From NCBI GenBank assembly GCA_008107755.1, contig VIRH01000047.1, positions 1 through 58,210 of the forward strand: a DNA stretch of 58,210 bases, in the 5' to 3' direction. Source of the stretch: Rhodobacterales bacterium. GTDB taxonomy: Bacteria; Pseudomonadota; Alphaproteobacteria; Rhizobiales; Stappiaceae. A program made the position numbers and the translations under genes. Positions 25,432 through 34,536 of the stretch are shown here, in pieces. The first letter of the stretch is position 1. Every line of letters starts with the position of its first letter. The notes under the pieces are model-generated. The model was given only the letters and a program-made list of their open reading frames with translations. It did no database searches and was not told the origin of the DNA.

Positions 25432-26079
25432 ATGACTGCAAAAACCGGAGATATGACGATCGATCGTGAAGCTACCGGATTGCCGGAGGACAACGCGAAA
25501 CGCCGTCAGATTCTGAAAGGCGCACGCACCGTCTTTCGTGCCAAGGGCTTTGACGGCGCCAGCATGGAAGTCATCGCGAAGGAAGCCGGTGTTTCCAAGG
25601 GCACGCTCTACGTCTATTTCTCCAGCAAGGAGACCCTGTTCGAAGCCCTTATTCTCGAGGAACGCCTCGGACAGGCGGAAGTCATGCAGGAAGTTCTGGT
25701 CAGCCGGGCGGATATCGCCTCTGACCTCAAGCGCATCGGGCACCAGTATCTGAAAAAGATGGCGAAACCCGATAAGCTGTCGACATTGCGCATGGTCATC
25801 GGCGCGGCCGAGAAATTTCCTCAGTTTGGCAGCCTTCTTTATGAGGCCGGCCCTTGCCGTGGACGCCGAGAACTGGGCCTTTTCCTTCAGGAACGTATCA
25901 ATCGGGGCGACATCCAGCCCTGCGACACGGAATTTGCGGCGGGTCAATTCCTTGATCTGTGCGTCTCCGGCATCTTGAGGCGTCTGCTGCTCAATGCAGG
26001 TCCGCAGCCGGACGATGCCGAAATCGATGCAAATGTCGATGCCGCCGTGAAGGTCTTCCTCGCTGCCTATGGCACCTGA
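25432..26079 (+). CDS. TetR/AcrR-family regulator of the efflux pump
   Basis: 215 residues. Helix-turn-helix at about 25-70 (ILKGARTVFRAKGFDGASMEVIAKEAGVSKGTLYVYF), then an all-helical ligand domain. The start ATG at 25432 overlaps the stop of a five-codon frame ATG ACG AGC CGA TGA (25421-25435), and it is this mini-frame that carries the AGGAG site; tetR may therefore be translated by reinitiation. Divergent to the EmrA/EmrB pair across the palindrome at 25249-25269, the usual arrangement for a local repressor. Confidence 0.88.
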   Translation: MTAKTGDMTIDREATGLPEDNAKRRQILKGARTVFRAKGFDGASMEVIAKEAGVSKGTLYVYFSSKETLFEALILEERLGQAEVMQEVLVSRADIASDLKRIGHQYLKKMAKPDKLSTLRMVIGAAEKFPQFGSLLYEAGPCRGRRELGLFLQERINRGDIQPCDTEFAAGQFLDLCVSGILRRLLLNAGPQPDDAEIDANVDAAVKVFLAAYGT

Positions 26080-26374
26080 CCCGGCGGTCAGCCCCATGTG
26101 GTCCATGGCGGTGCGGCTCGTCCGCCACGTTGGAAACCGCTCGCCGAGCGCTTCGATGTGCAACAGAGCCAATCAACCGGCAATCCCAGCTCGACCTTGA
26201 TCCTCCACAGACATCGGCCTGCAACGGGCAGCTTCTGGCCTGGACTTTTCGCAGCACTGGATCTCTTCGGCCTGATCTACCGGCAAGTCTCGCAGGCGGC
26301 TGAAATTTGCAGGCAAGACCCCATATACTTGGCTGAAAGCCCCAAACCCGATTTGCACCCGACCGGACCGAGAC

Positions 26375-27856
26375 ATGACCGCTGCCCCGCCCCTCTTCGC
26401 CTTCGACAACTCCTACGCAAGGGATCTGCCCGGCTTCTATGTCGCCTGGGAAGGCGCAAAGGCGCCGGAACCGAAGCTGATCCTCTTTAACGACGCGCTC
26501 TCGGATGAGCTTGGCCTGGACACGTCCCGCCTCAAGACGTCAGAAGGCGCAGCTATCTTTGCAGGGACAGAAGCGCCCGACGGCTCGTCTCCCCTCGCCC
26601 AGGCCTATGCCGGCCACCAGTTCGGCGGGTTTTCGCCCCAGCTTGGTGATGGGCGGGCGCTGCTCATCGGTGAGGTCATCGACACCAATGGACGGCGCCG
26701 GGATATCCAGCTCAAGGGCTCCGGACCAACGCCTTTTTCGCGTGGCGGGGACGGCAAGGCGGTCCTCGGCCCGGTGCTTCGTGAATTCGTGATCGGCGAA
26801 GCGATGAACGCGCTTGGCGTCCCGACAACGCGGGCGCTCGCAGCGGTGACGACCGGCGAAACGATCTACCGTGACGGCCCCAAGCCCGGCGCCGTACTTA
26901 CTCGTGTTGCCGCAAGTCATCTTCGGGTCGGCACGTTTCAGTTTTTCGCCGCACGCGGAGAGACGGAAAGGGTCCGTCAGCTCGCCGACTACGCCATCGC
27001 CCGGCACGACCCAGACCTCTTGGACGCATCAGACAGATACGTTCTGTTCTACCGTCGAGTGGTCGAGCGCCAGGCTGCCCTCATTGCCCGCTGGATCTCC
27101 GTCGGCTTCATCCACGGGGTCATGAACACTGACAATACCGCGCTCTCCGGAGAGACCATCGACTACGGCCCCTGCGCCTTCATTGATGCCTATGATCCCG
27201 GCACGGTTTTCAGTTCGATCGACGCTGGCGGCCGCTACGCATTCGGCCGACAGCCGAACATGGCGCAATGGAACCTTGCCCGTCTCGCCGAAACCCTGCT
27301 CGCCCTCATCGATCCGGACGATCTCGACAAGGCCGTCGACCGGATCAGCGGCGAGCTCAACCGGTTCCCGGAGCTTTATAGTGCCGCCTGGCAAGGCGAG
27401 ATGCGCCGGAAACTCGGACTGGAAAAGGAAAGAGAGGACGATCAGGCGTTCTTTGAAAGCCTGCTCACCGTCATGCAAGCCGGCGCAGCCGACTACACAC
27501 TGACGTTCCGCCGTCTGGGTGATGCGGCAACGGGCGATGCCGCCCCTCTGCGCGCTCTTTTCAAGACACCCGAAGCGGTCGACACCTGGCTGTCCGCCTG
27601 GCAAGAACGCATTCGTGACGAAGGCCGGCCACCGCAAGAGGTGAAAGCTGCCATGGACCGGGTAAACCCGATCTACATTCCACGCAATCACAAGGTGGAG
27701 GAAGCACTGTCGGCTGCCGAAAGCGGAAATTTCGATCCGGTCCGAACCCTGCTTGGCATCCTTGGCGAGCCCTTTGCCGAACAGCCCGGACTCGAGGAGT
27801 ATGCCGGCCCTGCCCCCGCAGAATTTGCCGGCTACCAGACGTTCTGCGGCACTTAG
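26375..27856 (+). CDS. selO: protein adenylyltransferase SelO (YdiU/UPF0061)
   Basis: 493 residues, the family length. Conserved blocks: AYAGHQFGGFSPQLGDGRA, QLKGSGPTPFSRGGDGKAVLGPVLREF, THLRVGTFQFF-like segment (ASHLRVGTFQFFAA) and GVMNTDNTALSGETIDYGPC, which carry the kinase-fold catalytic residues used to transfer AMP to protein hydroxyls. The C-terminus ends FCGT, where Cys491 takes the place of the selenocysteine of animal SelO. Known role in other bacteria: AMPylation of redox and metabolic proteins during oxidative stress. It stands alone after a 295-bp gap in which I see nothing definite. Confidence 0.95.
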   Translation: MTAAPPLFAFDNSYARDLPGFYVAWEGAKAPEPKLILFNDALSDELGLDTSRLKTSEGAAIFAGTEAPDGSSPLAQAYAGHQFGGFSPQLGDGRALLIGEVIDTNGRRRDIQLKGSGPTPFSRGGDGKAVLGPVLREFVIGEAMNALGVPTTRALAAVTTGETIYRDGPKPGAVLTRVAASHLRVGTFQFFAARGETERVRQLADYAIARHDPDLLDASDRYVLFYRRVVERQAALIARWISVGFIHGVMNTDNTALSGETIDYGPCAFIDAYDPGTVFSSIDAGGRYAFGRQPNMAQWNLARLAETLLALIDPDDLDKAVDRISGELNRFPELYSAAWQGEMRRKLGLEKEREDDQAFFESLLTVMQAGAADYTLTFRRLGDAATGDAAPLRALFKTPEAVDTWLSAWQERIRDEGRPPQEVKAAMDRVNPIYIPRNHKVEEALSAAESGNFDPVRTLLGILGEPFAEQPGLEEYAGPAPAEFAGYQTFCGT

Positions 27857-27910
27857 GCCTGCACACCCATTCCGCCTTCAACAGGACGCAAGAGCACAGG
27901 AAACTATCGT

Positions 27911-28495
27911 TCAGGCGAGCCGCTCGACCAGGAATTCCATCTCCTGTTCAAGACTGCCGCCTGAAAGACCAATGAACCGTTCCTCGAGACTGATCGTGAC
28001 CAGGCCATGAACGGCCGCGAAACAGGTTCGCGTCCGGGCCGCCAGATGATGGTCGCTCAGCTCGGGATCGAGTTCACGCAAGGGCTCGGCGATAAAGCCC
28101 AGCAGAGAGATATTCTCCTGGATATGCCAGTCGGGGACCTGCTTTCCTTCTGGCGGATGATAGGCGAACAGCGCCGTCCAGAGATTTCGGTTGTCGCGTG
28201 CGAACGCCAGATAGGCCTGAGCCAGCGCTTTCAACCGTGACAGCGGATCATCGATCCCCTTCACCGCCTCCGTCATGACCTCTCGAATACGGCCAAGCGC
28301 CACCGAGCTGACGGCAAAGATCAGGGCGTCCTGATCGGCGAAATGCTTGTAGACCGATCCGACCGAATATCCCGCCTCCTTCGCGATCGTGCGGATATTG
28401 ACCGCCTCCAGTCCCCCGCTCTCCACGGCAGAGACTGCGGCATTGAGGACGCGTCGGTGGGTCTCTTCGCTTTTTGCTTTCTGTATGCCTGTCAT
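27911..28495 (-). CDS. TetR-family regulator divergent from the PspA/acyltransferase unit
   Basis: 194 residues. Helix-turn-helix at about 10-55 (VLNAAVSAVESGGLEAVNIRTIAKEAGYSVGSVYKHF), then a helical effector domain with a conserved-looking LWTALFAYHPPEG segment. ATG at 28495 was preferred to an upstream in-frame TTG. Two palindromes, AGTGAAC-N3-GTTCAY, lie immediately upstream and just before the divergent gene, so this protein most likely represses both directions. The target genes handle membrane lipids, so an acyl-CoA or fatty acid is a plausible ligand. Confidence 0.88.
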   Translation of the reverse strand: MTGIQKAKSEETHRRVLNAAVSAVESGGLEAVNIRTIAKEAGYSVGSVYKHFADQDALIFAVSSVALGRIREVMTEAVKGIDDPLSRLKALAQAYLAFARDNRNLWTALFAYHPPEGKQVPDWHIQENISLLGFIAEPLRELDPELSDHHLAARTRTCFAAVHGLVTISLEERFIGLSGGSLEQEMEFLVERLA

Positions 28496-28511
28496 CGCTC
28501 TTCGATCCAAA

Positions 28512-28528
28512 AGTGAACCTTGTTCATT
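28512..28528. promoter_or_regulatory. TetR operator, copy 1
   Basis: AGTGAAC-CTT-GTTCATT, a 17-bp near-palindrome with one mismatch, 16 bases upstream of the tetR start. Its core is identical to copy 2 at 28569-28585; the centres are 57 bases apart. Confidence 0.7.
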
Positions 28529-28568
28529 TTTCTGTTGACGTAGCTCATCCGATATGGCTTTGTCAAAT

Positions 28569-28585
28569 AGTGAACGATGTTCACT
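28569..28585. promoter_or_regulatory. TetR operator, copy 2
   Basis: AGTGAACGATGTTCACT, arms AGTGAAC/GTTCACT perfect, 14 bases before the ATG of the PspA-like gene. Occupation here would block transcription into that operon. Confidence 0.75.
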
Positions 28586-28599
28586 TTTATGGAGGCAAC

Positions 28600-29298
28600 A
28601 TGATTGAGCCGTTTCTTGCCCGCGTCAGGGCCCTTTTCGAACCTGGATCCATTGACCAGCCCGGCAGACAAGACATTTCGACCCTTGGCTGGAACCTGCA
28701 TTCCGCAGCGAATTCCGTCCGCGCCGCCCAGATTGCGCTCGCCCGCGCGAAAGCTGAACAGCAACTCGACCGCAAGCGCCTGAGACAGATTTCCGCGTCG
28801 ATCGAGGATCTGGAGAACCGCGCCCGCAACGCGCTGCTGAAGGGCGCGGATGCCCTCGCCCGCGAGGCTGCCGAGGCTATTGCAATGATGCAGGACGAAC
28901 GGCAGGAACTGGAAGAGGCGACCCGCTCCTTCGACGACGATCTGTCGGCTCTGACCGATCAGCTTCACCGCGCCCAAAGCCGCCTTCGGGCCCTGAGACG
29001 CGGTGAACGCACCGCAACCGTTCGTGAAGAAATCCTCCGGACACAGTCCGTCAGCGGAGCGGCGGATCAGTCTGCGATTTCAAGGGCCGAGGAACAGCTG
29101 ACCCAGATCCAGCTGCGGCAGGAACGGGACCAAATTGCCGACAGGGAATTTGCGGCCCTTGCTCCGGCGGCGTCGGCAGACGCCATCATTGAAAAGCTCG
29201 CCGAGGCTGGGAGGGGCGATCCCGTTCGCAGCCAGGCGGACGATGTTCTTGAGCGCCTGAGAGCCGAAATTCCCCTGCTGATCGAACAACGTAGCTAA
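28600..29298 (+). CDS. PspA/IM30 (ESCRT-III-like) family protein
   Basis: 232 residues, GGAGG site 4 bases before the ATG at 28600. Almost wholly helical, rich in Ala, Arg, Glu and Gln, with the long coiled-coil hairpin typical of PspA (about 25-150) and a shorter C-terminal helix pair (about 160-230). Such proteins coat and repair stressed inner membrane. No pspF, pspB or pspC is nearby. It heads an operon with a YiaA-like membrane protein and a lysophospholipid-handling fusion enzyme, which fits a membrane-maintenance role. Confidence 0.8.
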   Translation: MIEPFLARVRALFEPGSIDQPGRQDISTLGWNLHSAANSVRAAQIALARAKAEQQLDRKRLRQISASIEDLENRARNALLKGADALAREAAEAIAMMQDERQELEEATRSFDDDLSALTDQLHRAQSRLRALRRGERTATVREEILRTQSVSGAADQSAISRAEEQLTQIQLRQERDQIADREFAALAPAASADAIIEKLAEAGRGDPVRSQADDVLERLRAEIPLLIEQRS

Positions 29299-29313
29299 GA
29301 CAAGGACATTCCC

Positions 29314-29595
29314 ATGCAGACCGCTGCCTTCAAGAGCTCCAACAACTGGACCGCCTTCACCATTTTAAGCTTCGCCATTGCCGCCATCATGATGGCGCTC
29401 GGCATCTACAATCTGGAAGCCAGCTTCGCGGCCAAGGGTTTTTACGCCATGTCGTCGGTCATGCTGGTGCACACTGCCATTACCTTGACGAAAACCCTGC
29501 GGGATCGCGAAGAAGCCGCAAAGTTCTACAATCGTCTTGAAGATGCCAAAACTGAAAAACTGCTGATGGACATCAACAAGTCGGAAGCCGCGTGA
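29314..29595 (+). CDS. YiaA/YiaB-type inner membrane protein
   Basis: 93 residues, AAGGACATTCCC before ATG. Two membrane helices (about 14-32 and 40-60) and a charged cytosolic tail containing KTLRDREEAAKFYNRLEDAKTEK. This is the YiaAB domain, of unknown biochemical function and present in association with membrane stress genes in other bacteria. It begins 15 bases after the PspA-like gene. Confidence 0.85.
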   Translation: MQTAAFKSSNNWTAFTILSFAIAAIMMALGIYNLEASFAAKGFYAMSSVMLVHTAITLTKTLRDREEAAKFYNRLEDAKTEKLLMDINKSEAA

Positions 29596-29720
29596 CACAA
29601 GTGCCGGACGGGGTAAGGGCCAGCAGCCCGCCTGCCCGGCGCTTCGATCGAAAACACTGATTTTCGCAACTCGGAAACGGGCCGCCATAGCAGCCCCCGG
29701 CCCGCTTCAGGAGAAGATGA

Positions 29721-32700
29721 ATGACCAAGTCCCTTATGGCATCCCGCCGGTTTGCGCCTCTCTTCTGGACGCAGTTCCTGTCCGCCTTCAACGACAATCT
29801 GCTGAAGAACACCCTTGTCTTTCTCGTCCTGTTTCAGGTTGGCATGGACGGAGCGACCACCAACAATTCAGCCGCGATCATCGCAATGGCAGGCGCGGTT
29901 TTCATTCTGCCATTCCTGTGCCTGTCCGCCCTTGGCGGGGAACTGGCAGATAAATACGACAAGTCAAAGATCGCTCGCGTCAGCAAGCTGGTCGAGATCG
30001 CCGGCGCCGTGCTTGCCGTGGCCGGCATGCTGAGCGGATCCGTGCCGGTTCTCTTCGCCGCCCTCTTCGTCTTCGGCGCCATGTCGGCGATCTTCAGCCC
30101 CGTCAAATACGGCTTGCTGCCTGATCATCTGCCGCCGGCCCTGCTTCCCCGGGCCAATGGCTGGGTCGAAGCGGGAACCTTTCTCGCCATTCTTGGGGGA
30201 ACCGTGACAGCCGGGCTTCTTTTTGCCACCGAGGCGCCCGCTCTCGTCTTTTCACCGGTCATGTTCCTTCTGGCGCTTGCCTGTTACGGTGCAAGCCGCT
30301 GGATCCCGTCTGCCCCTGCCGCTGCACCTGACCTTGCCGTCGACTGGAACATCTTTTCGTCGACCGGCCGCATCCTGATCGACCTTCGCCGCGACGGACG
30401 CCTGTTTCGCGTCGCGTTGATGAACGCCTGGTTCTGGCTGACCGGAACCGTCGTGCTCTCGGTTCTGCCGATCCTCGTGAAGGACGCACTCGGCGGCGAT
30501 GAAACTGCCGCGACCTACTTCCTGACTGTCTTTGCCATTGCCATCGGCATTGGTTCCGCCCTCGCCGCATGGCTCTCCGCCGGCAGGGTCACGCTTCTTC
30601 CGGCGGTTGCGGGAACGGCTCTGATCGCCGTCTTTTCCGCGGACGTGGCGATTTGCCTTTACGGTCTCTCACCGGCGGTTCCGTCATCCGATTTCCTCGG
30701 TTTTCTGGGGCAGGAAGGCGTCGCGAGACTGACCGTCGACATGGCAGGGCTGGCAATCGCCGGCGCCATGCTTGTGGTGCCGACATTCACGGCTCTGCAG
30801 ACATGGGCCGCGCCGCGCCACAGGGCACGACGGATCGCCGGAAGCAACGCTCTGGGTGCGGCCGTCATGTGTGCCGGCAGCCTTGCGCTTGCCGGCGCGC
30901 AGAAACTGGGCATGTCCGTGCCGGCGATCTTGCTGTCCCTGGCCGTCCTGAACGCGGTCGCCGCCGCTGTCATGCTGAAGATGCTGCCAACGAGCCCGAT
31001 CCGCGATGCTATATCGATCCTCTACAGATCGTTTTTCCGCATGGAGGTCGAAGGGCTGGAAAACCTGAAGCAGGCTGGCCCCGCCCCTATCCTTGCACTC
31101 AACCACGTCAGCCTGCTGGACGCAGGCCTGGCCCTGACGCTGACGGAAAAGGTGCCGACCTTTGCGATCGATTCCGACATGGCGCAGCGCTGGTGGGTGA
31201 AACCCTTCCTGACCCTGGCCAACGCATTGCCGATCAACCCGGCAAAACCGATGGCCACGAGATCCCTGATCAGGGCTGTCAGCGCGGGCGAACCGATGGT
31301 GATCTTTCCGGAAGGACGCCTGACCGTGACGGGAAGCCTCATGAAGATATATGATGGAGCGGCCATGGTTGCCGACAAGACCGGAGCCAAGATCGTTCCG
31401 ATCCGCATCGAAGGGCTGGAAAGGTCGCCCTTTTCCTATCTGACACCCGGTCAGATCCGTAAGCGTCTTTTTCCCAAGGTACGAGTGACGATCATGAAAC
31501 CCGAGACACTGCATCTTCCCGAAGATCTCAAAGGCAGGAAACGCCGCATCGCCGCCGGCGCCAGTCTTTACCGGATCATGTCGGACCTGATGTTCCGTAC
31601 CAGCGTCAAGGATGACAACTCCATCGTGGACGAGGTCATGGCGACCGCACGCGAGCGTGGCTACTCCGAAACGGCGCTGGAAGATCCGGTCTCCGGAAAG
31701 CTGACCTATGGACGTCTGCTCACCGGCATCTCGGTGCTGGGCCGAAAGATCGGAAAGATCACGCGCGGAGAGGAAACTCTCGGCATCATGCTGCCCAACG
31801 CCAACGGATCCGCCGTGACCGTGTTGGCGACCATGTCCGCCGGCAAGGTTCCGGCCATGATCAACTTTACGGCTGGCCTGCAGAATATCCTGTCCGCCTG
31901 CAAGGCAGCCGACGCCCGCACCATTCTGACGTCCCGCGCCTTTGTTGCGCAGGCCAAACTCGAGCGCATTGTTGAGGGACTTGACCCGCATGTTCGAATT
32001 GTCTGGCTGGAAGATCTTCGGACCCGGATCAGCGCGGCGGAAAAGGCGGTCGGCATGCTGTTTCGCTCGCGCCCGATCGTCCGTCGGTCGGGTCACGATA
32101 CGGCACTGATCCTCTTCACATCCGGTTCGGAAGGCACCCCGAAGGGCGTTGTGCTGACCCACAGAAACATCCTGTCCAACGCCAATCAGGCGGCAGCGCG
32201 GATCGACTTTTCTCCTGCGGACAAGGTCTTCAATGTGTTGCCGATGTTCCATTCCTTCGGCCTGACGGCCGGAACGATCCTGCCGCTGATTTCGGGTGTG
32301 CCGACGTATCTCTACCCCTCGCCGCTTCACTACCGGATCATCCCGGAGCTCATCTATAGTTCCAATGCGACGATCCTGTTCGGCACGGACACGTTCCTGA
32401 ATGGCTACGCACGCGTTGCCCACGCATATGACTTCCGCTCGCTGCGCTACTGCTTTGCAGGGGCAGAGCCGGTCAAGGCATCGACCCGTCAAACATACAT
32501 GGAACGCTTCGGTGTCCGCGTTCTTGAGGGCTACGGCGTTACAGAAACCGCCCCTGTCATCGCTCTCAATACGCCCATGTTCAACAAGCCGGGAACCGTC
32601 GGTCAGCTCATGCCCGGCATGACCGCCCGGCTGGAGCCGGTGCCGGGGATCGACACAGGCGGCCGCCTGTACGTTTCCGGTCCCAATGTCATGGTTGGCT

Positions 32701-33140
32701 ATCTGAGGGCCGAGAATCCGGGCGTCATCGAACCGCTCGTCGACGGTTGGCATGATACCGGCGACATCGTCGAGATTGACGAGGAAGGTTTCCTCACCAT
32801 CAAGGGACGTGCCAAACGCTTCGCCAAGGTTGGCGGCGAAATGGTCTCCCTGTCCGCTGTGGAGGCGCTGGCCGGCCGGATCTGGCCTGATCATCTGTCA
32901 GCTGTTGCGGCGGTCAAGGATCCCCGCAAGGGCGAAAAGCTGATCCTTGTGACGGAATGTCCGACCGCCAACCGGTCTGATTTCATTGAAGGCGCCAAGG
33001 CGCAGGGCGCGCAGGATCTCATGATCCCGGCGGAAGTCCGCATCGTCGAGAAGGTTCCGGTCCTGGGCACCGGAAAGGTCGATTTTGCCGGCGTTTCAAC
33101 ACTGATCGAAGGTCAGCAGGCCGGCCAAAGCGCGGCATAG
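29721..33140 (+). CDS. aas: three-domain LplT/PlsC/acyl-ACP synthetase (Aas-type) protein
   Basis: 1139 residues. Residues 1 to about 415: major-facilitator lysophospholipid flippase like LplT (FNDNLLKNTLVFLVLFQVG). About 425-630: PlsC acyltransferase with NHVSLLD (His462 and Asp467, the HX4D motif) and FPEGRLT (Glu531). About 640-1139: AMP-forming acyl-ACP/CoA ligase with LFTSGSEGTPKGV (near 800) and GYGVTETAPV. Together they would flip lysophospholipid inwards and reacylate it with fatty acid activated on ACP. In E. coli LplT and Aas are two proteins; the fusion occurs in alphaproteobacteria. The AGGAGAAG site directly precedes the ATG. Third gene of the operon controlled by the TetR sites. 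Confidence 0.92.
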   Translation: MTKSLMASRRFAPLFWTQFLSAFNDNLLKNTLVFLVLFQVGMDGATTNNSAAIIAMAGAVFILPFLCLSALGGELADKYDKSKIARVSKLVEIAGAVLAVAGMLSGSVPVLFAALFVFGAMSAIFSPVKYGLLPDHLPPALLPRANGWVEAGTFLAILGGTVTAGLLFATEAPALVFSPVMFLLALACYGASRWIPSAPAAAPDLAVDWNIFSSTGRILIDLRRDGRLFRVALMNAWFWLTGTVVLSVLPILVKDALGGDETAATYFLTVFAIAIGIGSALAAWLSAGRVTLLPAVAGTALIAVFSADVAICLYGLSPAVPSSDFLGFLGQEGVARLTVDMAGLAIAGAMLVVPTFTALQTWAAPRHRARRIAGSNALGAAVMCAGSLALAGAQKLGMSVPAILLSLAVLNAVAAAVMLKMLPTSPIRDAISILYRSFFRMEVEGLENLKQAGPAPILALNHVSLLDAGLALTLTEKVPTFAIDSDMAQRWWVKPFLTLANALPINPAKPMATRSLIRAVSAGEPMVIFPEGRLTVTGSLMKIYDGAAMVADKTGAKIVPIRIEGLERSPFSYLTPGQIRKRLFPKVRVTIMKPETLHLPEDLKGRKRRIAAGASLYRIMSDLMFRTSVKDDNSIVDEVMATARERGYSETALEDPVSGKLTYGRLLTGISVLGRKIGKITRGEETLGIMLPNANGSAVTVLATMSAGKVPAMINFTAGLQNILSACKAADARTILTSRAFVAQAKLERIVEGLDPHVRIVWLEDLRTRISAAEKAVGMLFRSRPIVRRSGHDTALILFTSGSEGTPKGVVLTHRNILSNANQAAARIDFSPADKVFNVLPMFHSFGLTAGTILPLISGVPTYLYPSPLHYRIIPELIYSSNATILFGTDTFLNGYARVAHAYDFRSLRYCFAGAEPVKASTRQTYMERFGVRVLEGYGVTETAPVIALNTPMFNKPGTVGQLMPGMTARLEPVPGIDTGGRLYVSGPNVMVGYLRAENPGVIEPLVDGWHDTGDIVEIDEEGFLTIKGRAKRFAKVGGEMVSLSAVEALAGRIWPDHLSAVAAVKDPRKGEKLILVTECPTANRSDFIEGAKAQGAQDLMIPAEVRIVEKVPVLGTGKVDFAGVSTLIEGQQAGQSAA

Positions 33141-33201
33141 CACTTCGGTTCATAAACGCCTTCAAGAAGTTCTCACAACAAACTGAAAAAATTTCACTTT
33201 C

Positions 33202-33231
33202 GCATGTTCAGCCCTAGCTCGCTGAACATGC
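33202..33231. repeat. perfect hairpin in the gap before the HIT gene
   Basis: GCATGTTCAG (33202-33211) and CTGAACATGC (33222-33231) are exact inverted arms with a 10-base loop, 61 bases after the acyltransferase stop. No T-run follows, so it is either a weak terminator, an mRNA 3' stabiliser or a protein site; its TGTTCA core partly resembles the TetR operators upstream. Confidence 0.5.
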
Positions 33232-33320
33232 TGCTTTGCGCCCGTGATTGACGGAACCAGCGACGTTCATTACCAACCGTTATTGCGTCCGACTGTCTTT
33301 GAGATGAGGAAACCCAGGCC

Positions 33321-33761
33321 ATGTCCACCCCCGCCCGCACCGCTGCCTATGACGACCAGAATGTCTTTGCGAAAATCCTGCGCGGCGAGCTGCCGAGCCA
33401 CAAGGTCTATGAGGACGACAAGACAATGGCGATCATGGACATCATGCCGCGTGGCGACGGTCACGTGCTTGTCATCCCCAAGGCTCCCTCCCGCAATATC
33501 TTCGACATTGCCCCGGAGGACCTCAACGCTGTGATGGCGACAGTCCAGAAAATGGCCCATGCCGTCGTCGCCGCCTTCAGCGCGGACGGTTCGACCGTCC
33601 AGCAGTTTTCCGAACCCGCCGGCGGCCAGGTGGTTTTTCACACCCATGTCCATGTCATTCCGCGTTTCGAGGGGATCTCCCTGAGACCTCATACCGGCGA
33701 CATGGCCGACAACAACGTCCTCGCCGGGCACGCGGAAAAAATCAGGGCTGCCATGGACTGA
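33321..33761 (+). CDS. HIT-family nucleotide hydrolase/transferase
   Basis: 146 residues with the histidine triad HTHVH (His107, His109, His111) in VVFHTHVHVIPR, and the N-terminal FAKILRGELPSHKVYED typical of Hint-like proteins. The family cleaves phosphoramidates or adenylated small molecules such as AMP-lysine. GATGAGGAAACCC supplies the ribosome site. Convergent with a GST gene 18 bases on. Confidence 0.92.
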   Translation: MSTPARTAAYDDQNVFAKILRGELPSHKVYEDDKTMAIMDIMPRGDGHVLVIPKAPSRNIFDIAPEDLNAVMATVQKMAHAVVAAFSADGSTVQQFSEPAGGQVVFHTHVHVIPRFEGISLRPHTGDMADNNVLAGHAEKIRAAMD

Positions 33762-33779
33762 TAAAGACGTCGCGAGCGA

Positions 33780-34430
33780 TCAGGCTGTGCTTGCCTCTGC
33801 CGCGGCCTCATCCTGTTCGTTCGCCAGTCTCTCGTCGTCTTCCAGGATCCGTATCGGCGCCGGGCGCTGGAAATAGCGATCGACAAGCGATTTGAACTCA
33901 TCCAGCTCGGGAACGAGACCAAAAAGCATCCCCCACCTGAGGCCGAGCGCCCAGGCGACATCGACTGCCGTCATCTCGTCTCCGAGCACATAGGGCCCAC
34001 GGGAGAGCTGCGCGCGCATGGTTTCCATCACCAGATCGAAGCTGCCATAGGGCGACATGCTCCCTGGCGCCTCCTGGTTTTTCATCGCGCGGTCGACAAG
34101 CGCCGGCTCGAAACACGACGCCAGAAAGACGAACCAGCGCAGATAGGGGCCGCGGCGCGGATCATCCAGTGCAGGTGCCAGGCCCTTTTCTGGAAAGAGA
34201 TCGGCTAGATAGAGATAGATTGCCACCTGCTCCGTGATGATCCCCTCACCGTGACGAAGCGTCGGAACCTTTCCGGCCGGGTTGATCTTGAGGAACTCGG
34301 ACGTCCGGTTTTCTTCGGATTTCAAGTTGAGAACATGGAGCGTGTGCGGCGCCTCCAGCTCCTCCAGCATGACGAGCGCGCCAGTCGCCCTGGTTCGCGG
34401 GGCATAGAAGAGTTCGAGTTCATTGATCAT
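33780..34430 (-). CDS. glutathione S-transferase family protein
   Basis: 216 residues. Thioredoxin-like N-terminus (1-80) beginning ELFYAPRTRATGALVMLEEL, with the cis-Pro segment AGKVPTLRHGEGIITEQVAIYLYLAD, and an all-helical C-terminal domain (about 88-205). The usual catalytic Ser/Tyr position holds Ser-free PRTRAT, so the active residue is unclear. GGAG lies 9 bases before ATG 34430. A Glu/Ala-rich tail ends the protein. Confidence 0.88.
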   Translation of the reverse strand: MINELELFYAPRTRATGALVMLEELEAPHTLHVLNLKSEENRTSEFLKINPAGKVPTLRHGEGIITEQVAIYLYLADLFPEKGLAPALDDPRRGPYLRWFVFLASCFEPALVDRAMKNQEAPGSMSPYGSFDLVMETMRAQLSRGPYVLGDEMTAVDVAWALGLRWGMLFGLVPELDEFKSLVDRYFQRPAPIRILEDDERLANEQDEAAAEASTA

Positions 34431-34536
34431 GGCGCGTTTCTCCGAAAGCTGTTTGCATTCTGGAGAAGCTAGCGCCTCTGTCACAGGTGATCCATGTCCT
34501 GCGATCCCATTTGGTTGTCTCTGCTGACGCCCTGTG

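Noticed and set aside
25959..26490. Overlapping frames between tetR and selO
   Set aside because: They extend from the tetR 3' end or into the selO 5' end in other frames, without start signals.
30684..32894. 736-residue minus-strand frame opposite the acyltransferase fusion
   Set aside because: Rich in His, Gln and Arg as expected from antisense of a GC-rich gene; no domains.
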